A stretch of 64,000 bases of DNA. Source: Euphorbia lathyris. Taxonomy: Eukaryota; Streptophyta; Magnoliopsida; Malpighiales; Euphorbiaceae. The notes under the pieces were generated by a model. That model had not been told where the DNA came from. It saw only the letters and a list, made by a program, of their open reading frames with translations, and made no database searches. Where the stretch lies: the NCBI RefSeq assembly GCF_963576675.1, contig NC_088918.1:40457501-40521500 (forward strand), read 5' to 3'. The position numbers and the translations under genes are program-made. Positions within the stretch are counted from its first letter, which is position 1. Every line of letters begins with the position of its first letter. Below, piece by piece: positions 55,027-64,000 of this stretch.

Positions 55027-56676
55027 TCACTCTCTCTTGAAAGAAACTTGGTCCCAACGACACTTGTCAACCCACTTCATAGCGAGCTCAATCGCCCTTG
55101 CATTAGTTCCATCTTCACGAACATGGACATTGATCACAACTTCATTCCGTTCATAGCCGACATCAAATGGGATGCCCCGACGACACTTGTCAACCCACTT
55201 CGTAGTGACCTCAAGTCCACTTAGATTAGCCCCTTCTTTGTATTGGGTTAACAACCTTGTGGCTTCCAGAGTCGCCTCTTCACTAACTTGACTACCATCC
55301 CGCCATGCTTGAACTTCTCCCATTTTCTCTACATCACTCGGACGGCCATTCCCGTTCACCAAATATTCTATGGAGCTCACTCTATTCACCATAAAATCAC
55401 TCCTCATTGACTCCTCATAGGGTTGACGTCCCCTCAACAGACACAACATATATCCCAACACATACATCTCAATCAAGAACAACATAACAAGTTCCGGATT
55501 TACCAAGTGGAAGGCTCGGTTCACCCCTAGTGTGCATGTGCTAGGAGTCTCATTTCTTCCTAGAGGTGTCACAACGTACTCTTTACCCGTTTCCTTAGAG
55601 CTCAAGCGACCATGAGGAAGACATAGCATACGACCTCCGGGATCCCATGTAATGTCATGTGGTATCTTTCCCAAAGGTAGGATGCCCCGTGGTTGTCCGT
55701 TGAAGGACACATACTTCCCATCTTTGAAAGTTGGCCCCACGTCGCCACTTTCCTCCATTCCCTTCCGGAACTCTCGCTCATAATAGTCAAGTTCATCATC
55801 GTTAACGAGTTCAATGTCGAAGTTTTCTTCTCCGTCAATCTCCTTTCGTGGCTCATCTCCTTCTTGACCATATGAAACTTCACTTCCCTCTCCGTCCTCA
55901 ATCCGTCTCTTCCCACGATCTATCGTTCCCACGTGCCTCTCTCTATAGCTCAAGCCGACTATCCCACGTGCTAAGCCGCTTGACTCAAAAGACATGCAAC
56001 CACCCAACATGGTTGAGCCACCAACATCTCTCCCATCTCCATAGCCATCAACCTCCACATATAATGTGATTTCCTCATTCTCCTCAACCTCAAAATCAAT
56101 GCCCTCACTTTCCTCAAGCATATCAACGAAGTCATGTTCAAGGGGCATTTTATCAAACACTTGGAGAGCATCACTAGCCACATGGGTTTTCTCAATGTTA
56201 CTACACACAAATTCAACCTCCCCCATGTTCTCACATACAAGCATCCCTTCCTCCTCACCCACAAATGAATCTAAATCCTCCTCCACAATTTCATTATCAA
56301 TAAATTCATAAGAAGAATCTAAACCCACTTCATCATCACAAACAACATCACCAACATCCAATTTCTTCCCAACAATAGGACTACCCACAACTTCAATATT
56401 AGAAATTGGAAGTTTAGGATTTACCTTTATAATGTGTGATGGAGGAAATTTTGGTGATGGATCTTTAGGAGGGATCTCCAAGGTTGGTTGGGCAAACTTT
56501 CGGATCTCTAGGCTAAGACCATCACAAGCAGCTAGAAGTCTCCTCAAAGATTCATCGCTCTTCCGGCTACTTTCTCTAAACCTCTCTTCAAGCCCTTTGC
56601 TCCAAGATGCAAAACTCTCTCCCCTCTTCATGGAGGTTTCTTCGGATCCATGAGATGAACTTGGTTGAACCATAGT
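55027..56676 (-). CDS. Single open frame of element F: Gag-derived N-terminus with an unknown remainder
   Basis: The whole open frame (585 codons) extends upstream into the LTR, but the first ATG after the primer site is near 56672 (MVQPSSSHGSEE), giving about 549 residues. The first 60 residues align with the Gag start of element E (MVQP..., a K/E-rich helix, then SLEIR versus KLEIR). After that it is very acidic (residues 100-300, many E/D) and unlike any pol domain. The C-terminus holds a repeated KWVDKCR motif (TTKWVDKCRRGI and AMKWVDKCRWDQ). There is no capsid core or zinc knuckle. The frame is intact, which suggests that it was kept by selection until recently. Function unknown. Confidence 0.6.
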   Translation of the reverse strand, partial: TMVQPSSSHGSEETSMKRGESFASWSKGLEERFRESSRKSDESLRRLLAACDGLSLEIRKFAQPTLEIPPKDPSPKFPPSHIIKVNPKLPISNIEVVGSPIVGKKLDVGDVVCDDEVGLDSSYEFIDNEIVEEDLDSFVGEEEGMLVCENMGEVEFVCSNIEKTHVASDALQVFDKMPLEHDFVDMLEESEGIDFEVEENEEITLYVEVDGYGDGRDVGGSTMLGGCMSFESSGLARGIVGLSYRERHVGTIDRGKRRIEDGEGSEVSYGQEGDEPRKEIDGEENFDIELVNDDELDYYEREFRKGMEESGDVGPTFKDGKYVSFNGQPRGILPLGKIPHDITWDPGGRMLCLPHGRLSSKETGKEYVVTPLGRNETPSTCTLGVNRAFHLVNPELVMLFLIEMYVLGYMLCLLRGRQPYEESMRSDFMVNRVSSIEYLVNGNGRPSDVEKMGEVQAWRDGSQVSEEATLEATRLLTQYKEGANLSGLEVTTKWVDKCRRGIPFDVGYERNEVVINVHVREDGTNARAIELAMKWVDKCRWDQVSFKRE

Positions 56677-56704
56677 TGAAAGAAGTCTACGTTCAAGAAA
56701 AACG

Positions 56705-56720
56705 ATCGGCTCTGATACCA
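56705..56720 (-). promoter_or_regulatory. Primer-binding site of element F
   Basis: The minus strand reads TGGTATCAGAGCCGAT, the initiator-Met tRNA type, two bases from the LTR end (...GTATCA). The leader that follows resembles that of element E. Confidence 0.85.
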
Positions 56721-56722
56721 AA

Positions 56723-57406
56723 TGATACGGATCGGTCTCGGGACGTGTTAGTTTTAATCTTAAACTAACAAAGAGTTTCTTCACAAGCTAAACTTGTAGG
56801 AGTTAATCCCGGGTTTCACGGACTAAATCATAGGAATAATGAAATCCCCCATGGTTGAAGGTTGAAAACCTTAACACAAAGCTTCAAATAAGAAGATATA
56901 ATTTCAATTTGATAAAAGTTATCACATCCTTACAATATTAGGAGCTTATATAGCTCAACAAAAGAAAAGGCAAAAGACTTAAAAACCTAACTAGGGTTAC
57001 ACTTAATAAAGAAGGTTAAGGGGTAGAGTAGGAAGGGAGATGCCAAAATGGCACTTAGGTAATTAAAACTATAGGACAAACAATAAAGTAAGAATGGCAT
57101 AATGGTAAATAAAATGTGTAAGTGATTGGGGCAGCCATGGTCCCCCCCTGTCCCCTAATCTTGTTTGTTTTCTTCTAATGCTGAAAAGCTGATTCATCGT
57201 CGTTGAAAGTCAACATTCTGTCGCTGAAAGGAAATTCGTCGTCGCTAAAACAGAATTTAGAATGTGACTTTAGCAGGTGACACGGCGTGTCACAGGGGTG
57301 ACACGGCGTGTCAACTGTCCAATTTCGGGCAGAAGCTTTGGGAGAGTCTGACACGGCGTGTCACTTTTTGACACGGCGTGTCGGGCTGAAATATGGCATT
57401 TTTGGG
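56723..57406 (-). repeat. Right (5') LTR of element F
   Basis: Direct repeat of 54250-54940, including the four palindromes (57277-57380). Confidence 0.8.
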
Positions 57407-58334
57407 TATTTTTGGCTTAAATATGCACTTCACATAAAATGTTAAGATTTTACCCTTATCCCAATTTTGTGTTGAAATTAGATATAATAAATAAGCATAG
57501 TGATAATATGAACTTTCAACTACTTAGTCTAAAAATTTCTAATACATATAAAAAAAATCATTTAACCCAAAAACAACTTTTATCATGATCTGGCATTATT
57601 ATAAATTGGTCCTTTGTATATAGCAAGAAAGTTCATCAGCAATTGCGTCAATTGACAAAGTATTTATGGACCTTAATTAATTAGTTGGTCTTATATATAA
57701 GTATCAATGATTTTAGCTTTCCCAACGATGTAATATTGGAGATGCATGAATTTTAATTAATTCATAATTTAACAATATGGTACTCTATTTCACAGAGGAC
57801 AATGTTTTGAAAAATTCAGTATATCAATATAATCTAAGAAACCCTGTTGAGTGTTGTGTTGACCCCAACAAAGCTCCTTAATTTAAATTTATTAATATTA
57901 ACATTAAATTAGTTTGATTTGACGAAGCACGCATTTGACAATATCTGTATATAACTTGTTAGATCTGTAATTCACCCATGCATACCAATCACAAATATTA
58001 AGCTTTTAATATAATAAATTAAGGTGGTCAAAATTTAACCTCCTCTTTTGAAAATATACATATCACATACTATATAATTTCTTCTAGCCTTTCGTATTTT
58101 GTATTAGTTTGATACAATATAATATAATTTGAATTACAACTAATATTAAGAAACTAATTGAATTAAAAAATTAATCTAACACAATCCTATATGCGGATAC
58201 TTATTGGTTTTGAAGCGTGTATAATACATGCATATCTTACTATGTATTGAATTTTAATCAACGTACCATATCAAGGAACCAATTGAACTAAACTCATTTT
58301 TTTACTAAAATTCAACACATGGTATTATAAAAAA
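57407..58334. other. AT-rich intergenic DNA
   Basis: No gene, RNA or recognisable repeat seen. Confidence 0.4.
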
Positions 58335-58335
58335 A

Positions 58336-58686
58336 AAAATCAACACATGGTAAGATGAGTCTATGTTGCAAAGGGCATTCATGTGAAGCGATGTTTCTAA
58401 GATAATATATAAAAGCTAATTTTTAGTCTTAATTATCAACTTAAACTTTTAATTTAATGGTTTTTTGACATGGTATTAGAGCTTCTTAAATCAAGTGATT
58501 TAGATTTTGAATCATGACAGCCCCATTTGTTGAATAAATTTCAACACATGCTAAGATGAGTCTGTGTTGTACATGCTTCAAGCCCACAAGACATTCGCGT
58601 GAGAAGATGTGTCAGAGATAGTAATAAAAACTATTCTTGGATCTTAATTATTAGCTTAAACTTTTTGTTCAATTGTTTGCTTGACA
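58336..58686 (+). mobile_element. TRIM-like miniature LTR element
   Basis: Two direct repeats of about 135-159 bp (about 58336-58470 and 58528-58686), each ending TTGACA and sharing AACACATG(G/C)TAAGATGAGTCT. The first is followed at once by TGGTATTAGAGCTT (58471-), an initiator-Met-type primer site with one change. The interior is only 57 bp and codes for nothing. Confidence 0.6.
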
Positions 58687-58901
58687 ACTAAGTGAAGTAA
58701 GGCTAACAAATAGATATTATCAGCAACTAAGGGTTCGTTTGTTTTACTGTTTGTTATTACAATTCATTATTGGAAAAAAAACTGCTTTTGTGAAAAGCTA
58801 CTTTTCAGGTGTAAAAGACAAACATGAGTTCACTAACCAAACATCTAAAACTCTCCATATTAAAGTGAAAATGCAAACATGAGAATAAAAATGAGCAACC
58901 A

Positions 58902-59351
58902 TGTAAGTACAAAAGAAGGAACATAGTAACTTATCGGAATGTAAAAGAGATTAATATTTTGATCGGAAATCGCAATTGAGGAAAAGCGTAAGTACAAAAC
59001 TGCTAAGAGTTCGTTTTTATTTTAGTTGAAAGACGAACGTTGTAGTGGACAGCGTTTGTGGAGAGAAAAATGTAATGGTTGAGTAAAATCAGGGATAGTG
59101 GAGATAGACTTTTAACTTGTTAAGAAATAGTCAAAAAGATTTAAAATATTTAATGGCCAAATAAAAACGAACGAGCGAGCGCGCGCGCGCGCGTGGTTTA
59201 TTTTGTAAAACCCACTAAGCACAATTTAAGAACTTTTTTGGCCCAACCCAATATAAACCCTTCAACCAACTCATAAGTTTCCTATGTGGGATACTAAAAG
59301 TCACAAAAGAAAAGCAAAGGCTAAAGAGCCATTTTACCAAAATCTCCAACA
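58902..59351 (-). repeat. 3' LTR of copia element D
   Basis: On the minus strand it runs TGTTGGAGATTTTGG ... TTGTACTTACA (450 bp), closely like the LTR of C. A (GC)n run (CGAGCGCGCGCG) at 59170-59193 corresponds to a CpG-rich stretch in the C and B LTRs. Confidence 0.75.
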
Positions 59352-60457
59352 AACCAAATATCCCCTAAATCTTATTTAATTATATACGGTTATCACACTC
59401 TCTCTCAAACCCATTAATTTGTCTCGTAATTGAAGGATTCGAACCTTTGAAAGAGGCTTAGTGAGCATGGTCCGAGGTAGGAATATAACAAACACCAAAC
59501 TCCTTTTTAGCAATCTTGTCTTGGACAAAATGAAAGTCATGTTCCAAATGTTTGGAACGATCATATATGATGTTGTCAAATATGTTGCCCCTAAATTGTC
59601 ATGCCACAACACAAGAAATCGAGTCAATGAACAACCAATTTCATGCATAAGCATATAAATCCAAGTGACTTCTGATGCAATGGATGCTTGCTCGATACTC
59701 CACTTTAGCTGATGGTTGAGATATTGTTCTTTGTTTCCCAGAATGCCATGAAACTAGATATGGTTCCACAAAAGTTGCATAACCAATAGTGGACTGACTT
59801 ACGATCATCTTAATCTTCATTAGCAAACCCATTTATGTCAAAAATAAGCCCTTGAGATAACTGAAGTCCATGTGAGCGAGTAGACCAGAGATAATGTTGT
59901 ATGTGTTTTATAACCTTCCAATGGTCCATGGTAGGTTGATGCATAAAACGACTAACTTTGTTTACAACGTAAGACTGAGCGAGTATGTGACATATTAAAG
60001 GTCACCAACAACACTATGATAAATACTAGGATCATCATATGGTTCCCTGGTCTGAAGATTGAGCTTAGTCCAAGTACATGGTGAAGTGGAAATTGCTTTA
60101 ACATCACTCATATATTGTCAACCTAGCTAGAAAATCTTGAATATATATTTGCTGATTAAGTGTAAAAGTACTAAAGGACCAATGTGCCTCCAAACATATA
60201 GAAATCAAATGAATGGCCAATCTGTCATTGCTTGTGACAAGTATATCATCAATATAGAGTAAACAGTAAATCTGCACTCCTTAAACATGGAGATATTATA
60301 TATAGCGATGAGTCAGTCTTTGATGAAGTACTCAAGATCAATTAGTGGTTATGTTACTTATGACATATTTGAGGAGCATGTTTCAAACCATATAAGTTGT
60401 TACGGAGCTTATAGAGATGAGTAAGAATAAGGGAGTAGAATACTTGAGGATTGTTTT
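59352..60457 (-). pseudogene. Copia element D: RT end and RNase H remnants
   Basis: Minus-strand fragments: KLRNNLYGLKHAPQ (RT, near 60370), GYATFVEPYLVSWHSGKQRTISQPSAKVEYRA (RNase H, first half near 59770; I give it from the frame 59641-59832), LWHDNLGATYLTTS and LTKPLSKVRILQLRDKL (59376-59654). A purine tract (TTTAGGGGATATTTGG) precedes the LTR. Many stops. Cut by element B at 60458. Confidence 0.75.
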
Positions 60458-61146
60458 TGTTAGAAAAATGGCTTTGGTGTGTTGAATAAAAATGGTTTTG
60501 AAAGTGTGGGGTATATTTGTCTTTAAGCACTTTGCTCTCAAGAGCACTTTTACAATCCCACATGGAAAACTTATAACCCTTTGAGTGGGTATATATAGAA
60601 TTGGGCTTTAGAAGCCTTTAAATTGTGTTAAGTGGTTTTTAGCAAATATACCACACGCGCGCGCTCGCTCGTTCGCGCGACGCCCGCCCGTCCCGACTGG
60701 ACTGGGCCCGAATTTTATTTTATTTTTTATCTGTTTCAACTTCTTTGAATTTTTCTTCAGCATTTTAATTAGTCAAAAACGGAACCTTATTTATCTCCTG
60801 GTCTCACTCCACGTTCTAACGTGTATATGAATGTTCTAACGTTCATATTTCTGTGGCCTATAAATACAATAAGTTTCCAGCTTTGTACACACAGTTTTTT
60901 TCATTTAATCTCTTCAATAAAACTTTCTGGGCATTTAAATATACACTCTTGTTGTTCCATCATCTTCGACTTTGAGTGCACAAGTTCGAAGGTTTCTGTG
61001 TTAACCTTGGGGAGCGACCGGAATTACAGATTGCACATCGGTCTGCCGAAATCGCTTTCAAGGCAGTGGCCTCCGCCACAGCATAGTTCGATTTTCGTTC
61101 TCAATTTCAATTCAGTTTTTTCTGTAACCCTCGTTTGTTTCTTACA
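60458..61146 (+). repeat. 5' LTR of copia element B
   Basis: Edges are inferred by matching the related LTRs of C (44084-44704) and D (58902-59351). Contains TATATATAG (60590), the CpG-rich run CACGCGCGCGCTCGCTCGTTCGCGCGACG (middle part, 60650-60680; only partly shared) and CCTATAAATACAATAAG (60857). Confidence 0.65.
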
Positions 61147-61175
61147 ATTTGAAAGCGATTTTCTGTTTCACAATC

Positions 61176-64000
61176 ATGTCTGCTTTAATTGCGAAATCCC
61201 TTCCTGGCCTCTCCAAACTTGAACCTCTAGACGGTCTTAATTACAAAAGATGGTCGCAGAAAATTCTGATTTTTTTTAACAGCTCGAACTGGACTATGTT
61301 GTTGTCCAGGATCCACCCTCTGACCCAAATGGTCCTGTCATGTCTCTGATTGTTCAGCAGTACGACACTCATTCTGCAAAATACGAAAAAGACAACAAAA
61401 CAGTTAGGGGTCATCTCCTAAATCATATGTCGAACCCACTGTTCGATATTTTTGTCAATAAAAGGTCTGCCAAAGAAATTTGGGATACCCTGAAAGAAAA
61501 ATACGGGTCTGATGATGCAGGTAAACGTAAATACGTGGTTGGAAGATGGCTCAATTATCAAATGGTTGATGAAAAACCAATCATTGACCAGATTCATGAA
61601 TATGAGAATCTAGTTGCTGAAGTTCTGGGTGAAGGCATGACAATGTCTGATCTGCTGCAAGCCAATGTCCTCCTGGAAAAATTTCCACCCTTTTGTAGTG
61701 ATTTCAGAAACCATCTGAAGCACAAGAAAAAGTACTTCAGTCTCCAGGAGCTTGTCAGCCACATGAGAACTGAAGAAGCAAATAGAATGAAAGATAAGCA
61801 ACTTTCCTCAAAATCTGTTTCAATTAATGCTAATATTGTTGAATCTGTTGTGGTGCCAAAAGACAGAACCAAAGGACCATCAACCAAATTCTAAAAAGGC
61901 TCAAACCAGAACAAGCCTTTCAAGAAGAATGGATGAATTCAAAAGAGGAAAGTAGTGGAATGTTTTGTGTGTGGTAAACCTGGCCACAAGGCATTTCAGT
62001 GCTACCAAAGGAAGAACCAACAACACACCAATCAGAATCCAAACAACAGAGCTGCTCCACAATCCAATCTAGTGGAAAATGAAGAAATTATTGCTGCTGT
62101 TGTGGTTGAAGCTAATCTGGTTGAAAACAAAACGGATTGGGTTCTAGATACTGGAGCTACAAGGCACTTATGCTCAAACAAGGACCTGTTTAATCACTTT
62201 GAGGACGCTGCCGATGGGGAATGCGTCTACATGGGAAACACCACTACTGCTGGTGTTGTCGGTAAAGGAATAGTTTTAATTAAGTTAACTTCTAGAAAAA
62301 GCTTGTCTTTAAATAATGTATTGTATGTGCCTGCTCTTCGTAGAAATCTTATTTCTGGTAGCTTGCTAAATAAGGCTGGTTTAAAAATTATTTTTGAGGC
62401 TGATAAGGTTATTCTCACTAGGAATGGGACTTTTGTGGGAAAAGGGTACCTAGCTGATGGCCTCTTTATTTTGAACACTGTCCATGTGAATTCTGTTGGA
62501 AATAATTCAACTACATCTGCTTCTGTTTACTTGAGTGAATCCATTGATTTGTGGCATGGTAGATTAGGACATGTAAATTTTGCTTCCATTGAAAAATTGG
62601 GAAATATGCATGTTATAAATGTCACTAATTCTGAAATTAATTCCAAATGCTCTATATGTGTGGAAGCAAAATTTGCAAAGAAACCTTTCTTACCTGTTGA
62701 GAGTAGAAGTACAGAACTGCTTGGTTTAATTCACTCTGATTTGGCTGATTTTAAAAATTCTGTTAGCAAAGGTGGCAAAAGATATTACATTACTTTTGTT
62801 GATGACTTCTCTAGATATACCAAAGTGTATTTATTGAAATCAAAAGATGAGGTTGAGCATATGTTTATTAAGTTTAAATCAGAGGTAGAAAATCAATTAG
62901 ATAAGAAAATAAAAAGGCTTAGATCTGATAGGGGGAGGTGAGTATGGAACCTTTTTCCTTAAGTCCTTTTGTGAGAATAATGGCATTGTACATGAGACTA
63001 GTGCACTGTATACACCTCAACAAAACGGTATAGCTGAAAGGAAAAATAGAACTCTCAAAGAGATGATGAATGCCATGTTGATTAGTTCTGGGTTATCTGA
63101 TAACATGTGGGGGGAAGCTGTCTTATCTGCATGTTTTGCACCCAATTTGAATTTTTTGAGAGTTTGGGGTTGTCTTGCTAAAGGTGCATTTCCATCCTTT
63201 AGAAAGCCAAACATAGGACCCAAGACCTTTGATTGTGTTTTCATTGGTTATGCCTCAAATAGTGCCGCTTATAGGTTCATGAATCTAAATGACTATAGCA
63301 TATGTGAATCTAGAGATGTAGTGTTTTTTGAAAACACCTTTCCCCTAAAGAAAGACAAACAGTGTGATGCAACTAGTGCTTCTACTTCATTACCTATTCC
63401 TACTCCAATTGTGTCTGCTTCATCCCTACCTCAGGATGAGAATGAAAATGATGTTGCTTTTGAACCTAGGAGAAGCAAAAGAAGAAGAATAGAAAATAGC
63501 TTTGGACCAGATTTCATTTCAGCCTTTCTATTAGAAAATACAGATAACTTTACTGATAAGATTATATCTACCTATCTAATAGAAGAAGACCCAAAAACAT
63601 ATAAAGAAGCAGTCACTTCTATAGATGCTGATTTTTGGAAAGAAGCTATTAAGAGTGAAATAGACTCCATTATGGCCAACCATACATGGGAATTAGTTGA
63701 TCTGCCAAAAGGCTCTAGACCTATAAGGTGTAAATGGATATTTAAACGAAAATTGAGGCCTGACGGATCCATTGAAAAATTTAAAGCTAGATTAGTTGTA
63801 GTGGGTTATAGTCAAAAGAAAGGAATTGACTATTTTGATACTTATTCTCCTGTTACTAAAATCTCTACTATTAGAGTTCTGATTGCCATTGCAGTAATTC
63901 ATAACTTGGTGATACATCAAATGGATGTAAAGACGGCATTTCCAAACGGGGATTTAGAAGAGGAGATCTATGTACACCAACCAGAAGGACACGTCATACC
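61176..64000 (+). pseudogene. Gag-pol of copia element B
   Basis: Gag starts MSALIAKSLPGLSKLEPLDG, with a one-base loss in a T run near 61275. The second frame (61340-61894) holds the rest of the capsid and ends in TAA. The third (61955-62941) holds the zinc knuckle CFVCGKPGHKAFQCYQ, the protease WVLDTGATRHLCS, GAG-preintegrase WHGRLGHVNF and integrase (GLIHSDLADF, TFVDDFSRYTK, RLRSDRG). An extra G in the run near 62933 shifts the frame, after which integrase goes on (TPQQNGIAERKNR). About 25 residues of the usual integrase are missing in frame after LSACF. RT begins with WELVDLPKGSRPIRCKWIFK and QMDVKTAFPNGDL and leaves the window. Confidence 0.88.

Larger units (their letters stand above)
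54250..57406 (-). mobile_element. Element F: small non-autonomous LTR retrotransposon inserted in element E
   Basis: Two direct repeats (54250-54940 and 56723-57406, both starting TGATAC(A/G)GATCGG) flank an interior of about 1.8 kb with one minus-strand frame. The primer site TGGTATCAGAGCC lies two bases inside the right LTR, on the minus strand. No protease, RT or integrase is present. The right-hand edge of each LTR is uncertain because the copies diverge sharply after CATTTTTGGG. Confidence 0.8.
60458..64000 (+). mobile_element. Copia element B, 5' part, continues past the window end
   Basis: The 5' LTR is 60458-61146 (TGTTAGAAAAATGG ... TTTCTTACA). Gag starts at 61176, then protease, integrase and RT follow in Ty1/copia order. 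It is inserted in the RT of element D, in the opposite direction. The sequence just inside the LTR (ATTTGAAAGCGATT, conserved in C) does not start with TGG, so its primer site is unclear. Confidence 0.8.

Noticed and set aside
54845..55224. Plus-strand frames over the element F LTR and ORF end
   Set aside because: Shadows of the minus-strand frame and palindromes; no domain.

Overview
The window is nuclear DNA of a flowering plant, most likely a eudicot. Two ordinary intron-containing host genes are visible: an ADP-ribosylation factor of the ARFB type (31397-38712) and a secreted class III peroxidase (50378-51776). Almost everything else is layered transposable elements. Species cannot be named from the sequence.

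1-27419 is the left-truncated body of a large Ty3/gypsy element of the Tat type on the minus strand (element 2). Its 2673-bp 5' LTR is at 24747-27419, followed (minus strand) by a tRNA-Arg-like primer site, a decayed gag, protease, RT/RNase H with an extra archaeal-type RNase H, integrase, and then a complete six-exon plant-mobile-domain gene running in antisense on the plus strand (287-13224). The 3' LTR lies left of the window. A second, complete Tat-type element (element 1, 798-10788; 481-bp LTRs, TSD ACGCT) has inserted into intron 1 of that antisense gene. Element 1 carries its own, different antisense gene, resembling the 'putative gypsy type transposon' (Transposase_28) family. A 1.9-kb repeat also splits element 2 between RNase H and integrase.

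27420-31000 is former host DNA filled with small repeats: a LINE (L1-type) remnant, a direct duplication, and a stack of MITEs in which a 549-bp element with 9-bp TSD and a 5'-truncated RTE LINE both sit inside a larger TTA-flanked inverted-repeat element. 31400-38712 is the ARF gene, whose introns hold another RTE fragment, inverted-repeat insertions and a duplicated exon/intron boundary.

41300-46700 is a decayed Ty1/copia element (A) interrupted by a truncated LTR-gag piece of another copia family (C). 46700-50300 is AT-rich intergenic DNA leading to the peroxidase. 53500-57400 holds a Ty3/gypsy gag fragment (E) and, inserted in it, a small LTR element (F) with one 585-aa open frame and no polymerase. 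58300-58700 is a TRIM-like miniature LTR element. 58902-60457 is the 3' part of a copia element (D, minus strand), into which copia element B (60458 to beyond the window end, plus strand) inserted; C, D and B have related LTRs.

The most interesting features are the nested pair of antisense passenger genes, the Gag of element 2 with up to four capsid-like repeats, the array of GC-rich palindromes in the element 2 LTR, and the polymerase-less element F, which keeps only the leader and N-terminal Gag of its relative E.
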